This document shows positions 32,709-44,300 of a stretch of 64,000 bases of DNA, one piece after another. The notes beneath the pieces are model-generated. The model was not told where the DNA came from. It saw only the letters and a program-made list of their open reading frames with translations, and did not search any database. Made by a program: the position numbers and the translations under genes. Numbering within the stretch: the stretch's first letter is position 1; every line of letters begins with the position of its first letter. The stretch is from assembly GCA_011317545.1 (NCBI GenBank), contig WUJK01000003.1:4216001-4280000 (forward strand), written 5' to 3'. Source of the stretch: Coniella vitis (lineage: Eukaryota; Ascomycota; Sordariomycetes; Diaporthales; Schizoparmaceae).

Positions 32709-33484
32709 CACTATTTCCGCGCCTCGTGAGCCAACAACTGGGCGCAAGGCTACCAAGCAGGCCGGCTTGTGCATAGCAGTTGGTGCGTGACTTGTCACTC
32801 TGCAGCGTTGGTCAGATGGGAAAGGGGAGAGCTGGGGATGCTCATTTGCCCTTTGGCGGCCACTCTCCTCCCGTGACAGGCTCCTCAAAGAGTTGCAGTA
32901 CGGTAAGAGGACATGCTTGCATGCAAACCCCCATACAGACCCCACCGTTGTATGCAGGCAAGTTTTGGGTCCCGGAGCGGGCGTAGCGACGCTGCTTTAT
33001 CTGTCAGTGATTTCCGTCCGTCTCCGTGATTCTCATTGCTTTCTCCGCCATTCATCCCCTTTGTTGGGCTTTTCTTTCTTGTCTTGCCCTGGAACAACCC
33101 TGTGCTCGACCGCGTGATCAAGGAACTTTCTTGGGGGAACCTGTTATCGACGTGCCAGCGATAGCATTGTGTATCTGGCCAGTTCACGCCCTTTCAGCGT
33201 CAAAAGTGCACAATCCTTGCCGCCCGCACGCTAAGCATTCTCGGCCGCCAGCCCTGACGGCGTAAAGCTGCGCGCTCAGACACAAGCCTCGACGCTGCCT
33301 CGAACTGTCCTAGTCCAGACACACGAGTTTTGCCAAAGTAGCGACGCTGCAGACGCTTCTCCACGGACCCAAAGCACAAAGAATGAGACTATAAGGACGC
33401 TTGCAAGTCAGGGACAGGAAGAAACCAATCAAGAGCAAGCCCACGCCTAGTCGACCACGGCAACAGGTCTATACATATATAGCA

Positions 33485-36460
33485 ATGGCTGCTGTGGAGA
33501 GGCCCAGGGCCATGTCGAACGCTCCGAAGCCGCCGACAGTAGGCTCGTGGGACAATCTGATTCAGCGTAACCGCAACCGAAGCAGTAGCATGGGACCGGC
33601 AGCCCGCTCCGAAAATGATGCAAGGCGGGGGCAACCTCCAAACAACAACGACGGCTATGCTATGGGCGGCACGGCAGGCCGTTCCGCGCCTTACATGCCT
33701 CCTGGCGGCATGATGGAGCAGGCGGGCCAGCGAAGCTCCATGGCACTTGCAGCACATGTCTCGTCCATGAGCAGGAACGCATCACCACTTCGCTCCATGA
33801 GCTCTAGCGATTCACTGCCAGACCTGCCGAGCGCAATGGGACCCAACATGAACAAAAACCAGTACAGCATCGAGGAAACACAACCGAAACCAGCGGGGAG
33901 AGGGGCTCCCACACGCCCGCAAATGTATGCGAGGCCGCGACGCCTGACCAGTCCCAGCAAAGTAGCCGAGATGGCCGAAAACCGCCGCTCGGAACCTTTG
34001 CAGAACTTTACATCCATCATGAACGACGACGGCAGGGTAAATACCATGAGCTGGGGGTCGGTACAGACCGACCAAGAATATGTGTCTCGAGCGACTTTCC
34101 CGTCCGCTGCTGCTCCCTATCGCCCGCCAGGGGGTTCATACCATCGGCGGTCAGAGATGATGGCTCGCAATCACACGCCGAAGCCGAAGCCGAAGCCGAA
34201 GCCCGAGCCTAATGAGACGTTTGCCAAACTGCCCGATGAAGTGCTGCGGATCGTCTTGACCCACCTCAAGGCGCTGCATTTGCACGAACGGAGCAGTAGT
34301 TGCGCAACTTGCTGGGCTCGAGACTGCTGCTCGGTGGCTCTGGGCAACAAGCGATTGCTTCGGGTTGCCCGCGCTGCGTTGTACGAGCAGATTGAGCTGG
34401 TAGGCTCTGACAGCGCCGCACAGAGGAAGAAGTACCGCGGCGTTTACTCGACTCGGCTGGTTCTCTTGCGGAGAAGCATCCGCGCGGATCCCAAGCTCGC
34501 TGCACTGGTGCGTACCATCAAGGTGCCTGCCTTACCGGATGATGCTTTGCTGGAGAAGGAGGAATACCACGACGTGGTCGCATCGGTGGTGATGGCGTGT
34601 CCGAACCTGGAGCGGCTGGACGGCTTTTATCCCAGCTACAACCATAGCCATAGCCGATTGTTCCACGCTCTGTCGACAAGGACGAAACTCAAGGAGATGA
34701 CGTGGATTGTGGACTTTATGCCCGCTGTGGTGGATGTATCGAGCCAACCAACGCGCTTCTCCATGTCCAAACACCGCTCTCGAAAGCAAGCAGCAACGCC
34801 ACTGCCGTCGATAGGATCCACGTCGAACCCGAACGACATCTACCTGCCGCCCCAGATCGCCAATAACTTTGTGCGGAACCACATGGAATGGACCGAGCTG
34901 ACCCATCTCACCATCCATTGTCTCCCTGGGGCACACCTTTGCACGCCGAATCGCCTCATCAATGTCGTGCTGAGCTACCTTCCATCGCTCCGGTCCTTGT
35001 ACCTCTCCGACCTGCCGGCGACATCCTTTGACGACAACTGCCTGCTAACCCTACCCAAACGCCTCAACAGTCTTACCCTGGCAAACTGTCCTGGCATAAC
35101 GACAAACGGCCTTGCCACATTTGCGACGCACGACGCAGCCCAGGATCTGAAGACGCTGACGCTCATCCATCAAAACATTGACTCCCTACCCGCCATTGTC
35201 CGCATCTTGTCCAAACTCCTCAAGCTCACCACGTTCAGCATTGTGCAAGCCGCAGCGCCCAAACCCGACGACAATTTCTTTTGCTTCATACCCTACGTAG
35301 CCTCGCGGTCTCTCAAGAAGCTCCACTGGGACATCTTTGAGAGCGCACTGCCATCCGAGCGCAACGCGCTCACGGGGAGCTGCGCCTCCCAGACGGACGA
35401 TCTCATCGCGAGGAGCATTGCAGCGGGCGGCTTCCCCAAGTTGCGGGTCCTGCGCACCCCCTGCGATGCCTCGGGCAGATTCCAAGCGCTGTGTCGGCCC
35501 AAGGAACGGGTGGACTTACCTGGTGACAGATTCCGGGCCAATGTGCTTGGGAGTGCCGCAGCCGCGATGGACCCGACCATGCGATACTCGGCGGCTCTTC
35601 CGACAAGCGGCAGCAGGCCGTCGCCTTTCCGGGCACAGAGTGCAAACAAATCGGTGGACCTCGGGGCCATGATGCGCGATCTACCCGGCGACAGGTCCTC
35701 CCTGGCTACGCGCGACAGCGGCAAAGGGTTTGGCTTCGGGCCCGTCTCCAGTGCCGGCCTCGGTGCGTTTGGCGCCAGCTTGCTCCCGGGGCTTGTGCGC
35801 GAGGCAGGCAGCGACCTACACCAAGCCCGCCTTGCTGCACAGGAACGGCTCGAAGCGGCACGGCGCATCCCGCGGATCGAAGTCAATATCGAGAATGAAG
35901 CCGGCGAGCTCATTGAGTCGAGCGGCATGGCGGCGTACATGGGGGATGTGACGAGCAAGATTACATATTGTCTCGCGCCGGACGACGGGGCGACGGATGA
36001 GCGCGGGGGACTGGTGGGGATTGCGGACTTGTTGGGCGATGGCGGGGAGGACTTGAGTGCACGGGGGGATGCAGCGTCACGAAGCGGCGCGGGCTTTGGG
36101 ACGGGATGTATGTCTAGTGCGGCGAGTGCGGTGGGGGGCAGTGGGAGTGCCGGTGGGAGCAGTGCGAGCTCGCCGGTTGGGATGGGCCCAGCTGGGATTG
36201 GGCTGGATTTTGGTGGTAGTGCTGGTGTTGGTGCGAAGGACAAAACGAAGAGAGGGAGCAAGCTTGTCAAGGAGAACAGCCACGCTGGGGATGCGGTCGT
36301 GGGAGTGGCGGGAGCCACGGCTGGAGGCAGGCTCCCTGATGGGTGTTCGGGACGGTGGAATTCGTACAACCATGAGTCGGCCATGGCGGACAAGAACGGC
36401 GATGAGTGGTGGTGGCATACCGAGAGGGGCCGGTGGAGGGGCCATGTTCGGCTTTCGTGA
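33485..36460 (+). CDS. Large F-box protein
   Basis: A single exon of 991 residues; the ATG at 33485 (CAATGG) is the first in frame. Residues 1-240 are disordered and rich in Ser, Pro, Asn and Met, with a KPKPKPKPEP linker just before the domain. An F-box-like helix set begins near residue 245 (FAKLPDEVLRIVLTHLKAL). It is followed by leucine-rich, irregular repeats to about residue 660 (LTHLTIHCLPGAHL, LPSLRSLYLSDLP, LNSLTLANCPGITTNG), as in F-box/LRR adaptors. The C-terminal 300 residues are Gly/Ser/Ala-rich. F-box proteins dock substrates to Skp1-cullin-1 ligases for ubiquitination; the substrate here is unknown. A broadly similar protein seems conserved in filamentous ascomycetes. It lies 950 bases upstream of rpt4 on the same strand. 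Confidence 0.85.
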   Translation: MAAVERPRAMSNAPKPPTVGSWDNLIQRNRNRSSSMGPAARSENDARRGQPPNNNDGYAMGGTAGRSAPYMPPGGMMEQAGQRSSMALAAHVSSMSRNASPLRSMSSSDSLPDLPSAMGPNMNKNQYSIEETQPKPAGRGAPTRPQMYARPRRLTSPSKVAEMAENRRSEPLQNFTSIMNDDGRVNTMSWGSVQTDQEYVSRATFPSAAAPYRPPGGSYHRRSEMMARNHTPKPKPKPKPEPNETFAKLPDEVLRIVLTHLKALHLHERSSSCATCWARDCCSVALGNKRLLRVARAALYEQIELVGSDSAAQRKKYRGVYSTRLVLLRRSIRADPKLAALVRTIKVPALPDDALLEKEEYHDVVASVVMACPNLERLDGFYPSYNHSHSRLFHALSTRTKLKEMTWIVDFMPAVVDVSSQPTRFSMSKHRSRKQAATPLPSIGSTSNPNDIYLPPQIANNFVRNHMEWTELTHLTIHCLPGAHLCTPNRLINVVLSYLPSLRSLYLSDLPATSFDDNCLLTLPKRLNSLTLANCPGITTNGLATFATHDAAQDLKTLTLIHQNIDSLPAIVRILSKLLKLTTFSIVQAAAPKPDDNFFCFIPYVASRSLKKLHWDIFESALPSERNALTGSCASQTDDLIARSIAAGGFPKLRVLRTPCDASGRFQALCRPKERVDLPGDRFRANVLGSAAAAMDPTMRYSAALPTSGSRPSPFRAQSANKSVDLGAMMRDLPGDRSSLATRDSGKGFGFGPVSSAGLGAFGASLLPGLVREAGSDLHQARLAAQERLEAARRIPRIEVNIENEAGELIESSGMAAYMGDVTSKITYCLAPDDGATDERGGLVGIADLLGDGGEDLSARGDAASRSGAGFGTGCMSSAASAVGGSGSAGGSSASSPVGMGPAGIGLDFGGSAGVGAKDKTKRGSKLVKENSHAGDAVVGVAGATAGGRLPDGCSGRWNSYNHESAMADKNGDEWWWHTERGRWRGHVRLS

Positions 36461-37411
36461 GCGGTGTTGTGCATGGTTTGTGCATAACACTGACGGCGGC
36501 ATCAACAGCAGCAGCAGCAGCAATCTGGTTCTCGCCGTTGCAAAGTGGGTTGATTTTGGGGACAGCATAACGTTGTTCATCCGAATTGGGTCATTTGGTA
36601 TCGAGGCTTGTTGGACGGCCTGACTAAAGGGGGTTTCAACTTGGCGCATACAACAAACAGCATTGGAAGGCGTCTTGGACAGAGCATGGAAGCGTTTCTG
36701 TTCATTGTCATTGCTGGTGGCAGCCAGGAGCGTGTAAGATAGGAACGAACCGAACTCGGGATATCTGGCACAGATGGATCGTGTGTCCTGTATATAATTG
36801 GATAGTTGTAAATTATAATCGTTAATGTCGATGCCATACATAACGTTAATGGAGTTTGTGTGTAGATTAAATGATAATTATCTAATAATAATTGCAATCA
36901 TCGGTATAAGACGGATGGAATATAATGCATACTATCGTGAGTTCTCGATATCGTGCGTGGGAGGTACTTCTGCCATGTACTTTACCGTCGGTCGGCATCT
37001 GCCGAGTGTGCCAGAGGTACGTTTCCCCACTCTCTCCACCCCCTGTCATCTGCGGTTACGTCAGCCTTTTGGAAGGGCTGCTGGTTGCCAGCCGGACGCG
37101 GCAAGGCAGCCAGAAGCTTGGGTAAGCTCGCCGCTGCAGCATCAAGTGGCCCTGCAGTACAGCGTCAACAGCCCATTCAGCGACCTTGGCCCGACTCGCA
37201 AACGAACAACTTCCAGACAACAACAAACCCAGCCAGCCACGTCTCCTCTCACCTCGACACTACTCTTTCTCACCCGCACGCGTGCTCTGTTGCGAGCATC
37301 CACACGACCTACCATCAGCCTCACGACATCCCTCACCACCTGTTTTCCGTTGCGTCGTCTCCAGTCCATCCCCGGACACACGCACCCCATCCACATCATC
37401 CATCCACCACC
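36461..37411. other. Intergenic spacer upstream of rpt4
   Basis: AT-rich at about 36770-36930, then a C-rich leader before rpt4. I find no exact PACE (Rpn4-type GGTGGCAAA) element. Confidence 0.5.
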
Positions 37412-38776
37412 ATGTCTGATCCAGAGAGGAGCGACGCCATCCAGCGGTACACCGAGTCGCTGCTCGAGTCGCGCAACTGGGAGGTCAAGCTCAAGAACCT
37501 GCGGCTGGAAATCAAGGGGCTGGAGAAGGAGTTCAACAACACAGAGGAGAACATCAAGGCATTACAAAGTGTTGGCCAGATTATCGGCGAGGTGCTCAAG
37601 CAGCTGGATGAAGAACGATGTGCGTCACTTTATTTTTGTTGTTTTTCCAAGAAAATGATTCGGGCCTTTTCCCCATGCACTGCTCTTCGTACGCTAACAC
37701 GCTCCGACACAATCAACAGTCATTGTCAAAGCCTCCTCCGGTCCTCGATATGTCGTCGGCTGCCGCTCCAAGGTCGACAAGGCCAAGCTCAAGCAAGGAA
37801 CCCGTGTCGCGCTCGACATGACCACCCTCACAATCATGCGCATGCTGCCCCGCGAAGTCGACCCGCTCGTATACAACATGTCGCTGGAAGACCCCGGCCA
37901 GGTCAGCTTTGCCGGCATTGGCGGTCTCAACGACCAGATCAGAGAGCTGCGCGAGGTGATTGAGTTGCCCCTCAAGAATCCTGAACTGTTTTTGCGCGTC
38001 GGCATCAAGCCGCCAAAGGGTGTGCTGCTCTATGGTCCTCCTGGTACAGGCAAGACACTGTTGGCGCGGGCGGTGGCAAGTAGTTTGGAGACCAACTTTC
38101 TGAAAGGTAAGACATTGTCCGAGGTGGCTCTTGATACATACACTCCGTATGTGCGATATAGAAGAAAAAGAACAAGTAACTGACATGATGATTGACAGTG
38201 GTCTCTTCTGCGATCGTCGACAAATACATAGGAGAATCTGCCCGCCTCATCCGCGAAATGTTTGGGTATGCCAAGGAGCACGAGCCGTGCATCATCTTTA
38301 TGGACGAGATCGACGCCATTGGTGGAAGGCGGTTCTCCGAGGGTACATCTGCCGATCGAGAAATCCAAAGAACACTGATGGAGCTGCTTAACCAGCTTGA
38401 CGGTTTCGACTACCTGGGCAAGACCAAGATTATCATGGCGACGAACCGGCCCGACACACTCGACCCTGCGCTGCTGCGCGCAGGACGTCTAGACCGCAAG
38501 ATTGAGATCCCACTGCCCAACGAGGTTGGCCGGCTCGAGGTGCTCAAGATCCACGCCGCCAGTGTCATTACCGAGGGCGACATTGACTTTGAGAGCGTGG
38601 TCAAGATGAGCGATGGGCTCAATGGTGCAGATCTGCGCAATGTCGTTACTGAGGCGGGCTTGTTTGCCATCAAGGACTACAGAGAGGCTGTCAACCAGGA
38701 TGATTTCAACAAGGCGGTGCGCAAGGTGGCCGAGACCAAGAAACTTGAGGGTAAGCTCGAGTACCAGAAGTTGTAA
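37412..38776 (+). CDS. rpt4: 26S proteasome regulatory subunit Rpt4 (AAA ATPase)
   Basis: Three exons (37412-37619, 37720-38106, 38199-38776), both introns in phase 1, give 390 residues. The N-terminal coiled coil spans about residues 15-70 and is followed by the OB domain. The AAA module has Walker A GPPGTGKT near residue 174, Walker B IIFMDEID near residue 230, and second-region-of-homology arginines in LLRAGRLDRKIEIPLP. It ends YQKL and lacks the HbYX tail, as expected for Rpt4. It is one of six ATPases of the base that unfold ubiquitinated substrates and thread them into the 20S core. The splice joins restore conserved sequence exactly (EERFIVKASSGPRYVVG and NFLKVVSSAIVDKYIGE). Confidence 0.97.
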
Positions 38777-39236
38777 GGAGGGCTGGGGTTGCTTTGTGTG
38801 CATAGGGGACAAGGCGGTGGGCATTATGATGCCAAGTGTATTTATCTTTGGGGTTTTGGGGTTGGTATTGCTACAGGGCGAACGGGGCGGGCTTGCATCG
38901 AGTAAAGAGTGCTTGTCGAATGGATGCCAAGCGACTGGCTTATGGGTGGTATGAATAACCTAGACCATGAATGCAAAATATCAAGGATGAGATTTCTTGA
39001 TTTGGATCAAACTTTGTTGTTGCGCGTCTGCATAATTGTAACGTCTACGACCACGTTGATCGGTTCAACCTGGGGCAATTTCCAGGTGCTGAACTATATA
39101 GAATACATGGTGCCCGTCAACCTGCTATGGTTTGAGGGTATATAAAATGGCTATTGGTGTTCAAGTAAGTATATTCGGTGCAAGAAAAAAACGACAGTAG
39201 CAATAGTGGCAATAACGCTTTGACATTGAGAATGAA

Positions 39237-39262
39237 ATATATATATATATATATATATATAT
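39237..39262. repeat. (AT)13 microsatellite
   Basis: Twenty-six bases of alternating AT, about 460 bases after the rpt4 stop codon. Confidence 0.95.
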
Positions 39263-41329
39263 TGGGGTTGTGGGAGACTATGGCTTCTATTGCTGCCGAC
39301 AGGTTGAGACTGACGAGCCTGTGTCTTTAAACGCCCAAATGTTTCTCTCTCTTTTGTTTTTCTTCCACGATGACTTCATTGAGAAATGGTGGTCCTTGCG
39401 TATATTATGAGAGATGGGGGGGGGGGATATGGAGATTAAAACATATCACTGTCGAGCAAAGAAACTCGGAAATGAAGAAGAAAGGATAGAGGGAAAGTGT
39501 TGAAAGTAGATGTCAAGTAGCACGAAAGTCCGGTTGGGTCGAAAAGGAAAAAGTACCTCGACATTGATTCATTAAAGAGCGAGCGTCTTTGGAATGGTTT
39601 GAAGTCGAGGGTTGTTTATGGTACACATGAGGGGTTGAACTCCTGATGAATACATAGATTGGTATGGAGGCTTTTGCGTTCGTGGTTACTATTTTCTTGG
39701 TTTTTATTTTTGGTTTATATATATATATGTATATAAGATCGCTAATATGTCCTTATATCGTGTATTTACTGTTTATGAATAGGATCCGTTTCGATGTCTT
39801 TGATAATCAATGCTCGACAAGTGATAATAGGACCTATCTATATGTCACCGCGCAGACAAAATTTGATATTGCTGCAAGGAAATCATGTCAATGATTGTCG
39901 ACGAGTGTACGAAGTAGATCCTGTTATGTTTGAAAGCCCTCATGATATCTAGAAACACTGCGATGGCAAAGCCAGAAGACTCAACTAATAGATTAATGTA
40001 TCAAATAGGTCATGGGTTGAAAAGGATGGGGATATTTTTTTCATCTTTTTTTTTTTCATCATCATCTTTTTTTTTTCACTTGGACAAGATACGTGATCAC
40101 CATGTGTACCCATGAGAGACGACGATATTTGGACGCCCAGCGACTTTTATCAGCTGTACCTTTAGCCTGAGAGATGCGAGACAAAAACGAATATTAGTAT
40201 CGATCGAGCTGGGCCGCGCGGTTGCTTCATATAACAACCCACACCCTGTGTAGACAAGATCGATGAAACAAGGGTAGTGTTGGGTGATCGACAGGCTATA
40301 GATTCAGTCAGTACCTGAAGCGTTTTACAGATTAAAATGTGTGTAATATGACCAAATTTACTAATTCGAGCAAAATCACTGGGGTTGCTGTGCAGTAGTC
40401 CCTTTCTGCTGAGAGACAGAAACAAGGCGGCGGCGACGAGTTTTGAGGCGTGTGGAAAAATATTCTATATAGAGGGGGGGGAATAGTTCACACCGACTGC
40501 GTGAACTGGCTATGTAATATACTATAATGGCAAGGAAGGGCCCAGCTAGTATGAAGACACCCCCAAAACTGAGGCCGAGACCATCAAGAGATTAGTAAAG
40601 CCAAACAAAAAAGTATATGTATTGTCATGACTGACTACTCAAGTATGCATAATATTGGCTATCGCATGTAGCATACTATCAACCCCCCCCCCTTGCTAAC
40701 CCCCCATACCAGAAATCTTTCAGCTGATAATACCATAACCTCTACTTATTTTATTGAGACTGGGGTGGATACGTGGCGGTATAGTGTGTCCCACACAACC
40801 TTATGAATAAACTTCCAACCCTAGCAGAGCCGCAAATCTGTAGAACACCCACCCAATCCAGACGGAGATGGCGATAAGCTTGGCTGACAATAGTTATTGT
40901 GTTTCTCTACATCGTCTTCTTTCTTTTCAATTTGCATTTTATTTTTATTATTTTATATTACATGTGCATGTGTAGTCAAGTAACTTGGTGCATAGTTCTG
41001 CTAGTCTCGAGTCCGTGCGTAAAACGAAAAACCACAGACAACCGACAATGAAAGCTACCTGGAATAAGGGATAAACCAATTGAAAAAAGAAAAAGAAAAA
41101 AAAAGGATAGAGCCTGTATATATAATGTATTCTCCTATTTTCTTTCTTTCTTTCTTGGCCTTCCTTTTCTGTCTACAGATCCCTAAACTGGTCTTGACCA
41201 AATGCCGACATTGGCGTAATGGTTTGCAGCAAGCTGGCTTTCGCTAGTTGTTGTGGCGTTCAGTATAGCGCGCGAATAAGGGCGTTGCCAGAGCCAGCGC
41301 CAAGCAAACAAAGCCAGCCAGCATTGCAA

Positions 41330-41333
<4 letters not shown>

Positions 41334-41366
<33 letters not shown>
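41334..41366. repeat. Poly-T homopolymer, 33 bases
   Basis: Thirty-three consecutive T residues in the gene-free region; no element boundaries are visible. Confidence 0.95.
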
Positions 41367-44300
41367 CGCCCATCGTTTCGGCCCTTTACTATGGTAGGTA
41401 CATGGATGATATGCACGCTGGAAAGTCAAACCAGGAAGGGGACAAAAAAAGGCCTATGCGTTGAGCATGGATATGGATGTAGATGGATCTGGAGCGTCGC
41501 GCTACGAAAGAGGCAAAGGCAAAAAAAGGACTAGCAAGTCTAGAAGACGTGGAGACTTGTTTTTTTTGGGGGGGGGGGGGGAGGTCCAGAACGTGGTGGA
41601 AGGGCGGGTTGCGGAGATGGGGGATTTTTTGGGAAAGTCTGGGGTTTGTTTTCTGGTTTTGGGGGAGAAATGGGTTTACAAAGTATAGAGTGGTGTTGTT
41701 GCAGAGATTATTTGTTCCCAGTTGAGCAAGGCGCGGTAATAGTACATGTGTACTCTCTCAGCTTTCGGCGAGAGCATCTAGATCAACGCAAATCTCCGTT
41801 GGAGCGGAGCGGAAACTTTGGGGGTTGAGCAGACGTGTTGCAGGGAAACAATTCCGCTGCGAGATATACTATGTAGTTGATAGTTGGGGATGGCGCGATG
41901 GCACCTTGTGGTCTGGGGAGGGGAGGTTTTGATTACAAGACTTGCACATGTCAAGCTGATAGAGCATAGTTGGTGAGTTGCGATGCCTCGGTCTTGACGA
42001 AGGCGAGGGCTTGGCTTCAGGAAGTTGGCTCACTCGCGACTTGACGAGATGAGCTGGCTGGCCGGGCCAGCTTGGGCTTTGTAAAAAGCTATTCGCGATG
42101 GGCACTCGGTGTGGTTACGTCGTGATGATGGGGAATGTCGCAGAAGGGGGAGCAAGAGAGGCCAAGAGCCAAGCATGAAATGACTTACTCCATAGTGCTA
42201 CAAATGCACGAGAGCCAAGCTGGTCAAAAAGGTACACTCTACAGAGTAAACATTCATCTAGTCTTCTGACGGGCCATGATTCTCATCCCATGCTCTTCTC
42301 GAAGGTGCTGCATGCCCAGCGGCCGCTGATGATGGATACTCAATGCTCGCCCTCCGTTTCCGCTCGATCGATATTGGAATTCTCTCCCTGCTGTTGAAGA
42401 CGTGATTGACCCCGAGCGGCTTGACGCTCTGCCATGGATTCTTTTCCAGCAGTAAATTCAAAACTCTCATTTCATTTTGGATATCATGGACGGGGTATCC
42501 GTCGATTCGTCTACCAAACCCACCGTCTTTAACAGGTGGAAGAGTGAATCTGTGGATATATAGCCGACCATTGACCGACTGTTCTGATGAGGAGAAGCAT
42601 AGTACTTTGCCGCAAGACTTGGCGATGGGATTCGGATTTGATTCTTGTCTTTCTTCTTCTTCTTCTTCTTCTCAGCTTCTTCGAGCCACACAGATCTATT
42701 ATTGTTCTATGCTGACTCGGTACTGGACTGGCAGGCTGGGCTGGGCTGGGCTGGCTGGGACATCGGGCTGTTGGGCTAGGACGAGAGCCAAGACACTGCT
42801 ATTGAAGGGGCCTTGCCTGTGGATGGAGGGGAAACGAGAACAAAGAATCCATTGTTCTGCTGTTGTGGGGCCTGCTCACGGCAGCTGGAATCTGAGCGTC
42901 TCTTCCTCTCCCCTTTCGCTTGGGTGTTCCGAGTGAGTCTGTGGTGGTCAGTCAGTAGTCACCAGGGTTGTTACTAGTCTATTGCTCCTCACCTTCTGTG
43001 TACATGGATACGAGGCGCATCCTTGATACGGCGCTGTGAAAGGAGCCAACAAGAGAATCCAGCAGTTGTGCAGACGCAATCGGATTCACTCCCAATCGCC
43101 GGGATACTTCTTCCTTGGAGGTGTTTCCGTATATACAAGACTCCTAGGTTCCTACTCTCTACTCCCCCCCAAAAACAACAACAAAAAAACAAACGGGAGG
43201 CTCTGAGACGAGAGATAATGAGAAAGCATAGATAACGAGCCGCATGCGGCCCATGTGGGCATGTGTGAGAGCATCTCGTACCTTTTCTCTCTGCTGTTTT
43301 CGGCGAGTGCTGCAGACGCGTTTCCGCGGGTTTCTGAGACTGCAAGTAACAATGACGGTGACAAGTTGTCCTAGACAAACACCCAGAGGAGTTTACTTGG
43401 AGCAGCCCCCCGTGTCGTGTGGTTTTTTTTTTTTTTTTTCATTTTTTATTAAAAAAAAAAAACGGTCTGGCTTGTTTCCTTGGCGCAACTGCGGTCCGAA
43501 TTGTTGATAGTGACTTTTATGGTAAACGGAGAAAATCCTCAGCGCCCATCTCGTACCTGGCTGCTAAGTATAGACGACCCTGTTTCTGGGCACTGTGCTA
43601 TGTACCTATGGTAGCGAGCCCGCTGGCTATTCTGGGCACGCCTGTACTTGGCAAGAGGGTTCAGTTGGACTGTGTAAGACGTTTATGTTCCGCGCCGTCA
43701 TCCCACTTGTTTGCATTTCTCATGGCGCTTGCCCATCCGTATCGTGCCGAGGCCCAAGAAAGAAAAAGAACAAGGACCAAAAAAGACAAAAACTGAACGG
43801 TGAGGCGCAGCGCAGCCAGAGTAGAGATACATGGCGCACATACGAGGGAGAGGGATCGTCCCGACAGACCGGAGAACTGCTGCGGCTCCGTCGGTACTAG
43901 GTACTCGGTATGTACTCTGCCACCTTGGGGCCCCTCGTATACAGCTGCACGGTTCCTCTTGTCGACTTGGGCGCATTGCGGAGTCAAAGTGGATGGCTGG
44001 GTTGACGAATGTTGGCAACGGCGATAGCGATACATAGTATGGGCGCTGAGACGAGCAAGAGCAATACGAGAGGGCCACTAGGCAGGTGACCCTGATGCGC
44101 CTTTTTTGCTTCTCACACTTCTGTTATCCTTCTATTCTTTCTTTGCCCAGTTTCTGCTTCATGCGCGTTCTGTCCGTACATGCGGCTTTGTTGACCCGGT
44201 TTTTGCTCCTGTTTCTTGCTGCTTGTATTGGTGAAGGAGGCACTTGACGGTATTTTTACCTGAGCGATATTGACCGGCTTTTGCTCTGAGTAGTGACCGT

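Larger units (their letters stand above)
28821..33484. other. Gene-poor region, right part
   Basis: 4.7 kb with no confident gene. It includes a 37-T homopolymer, a GTAC-rich cluster at about 30270-30350, a candidate coding fragment at 30622-30988, three exact 9-mer copies (31358, 31993, 32011), an inverted repeat at 32003-32028 and an alternating GC/AT purine-pyrimidine run at 32691-32708. Confidence 0.5.

Noticed and set aside
35293..36474. 393-codon minus-strand open frame
   Set aside because: Antisense shadow of the F-box gene; biased Ser/Pro/Ala translation and no motif.
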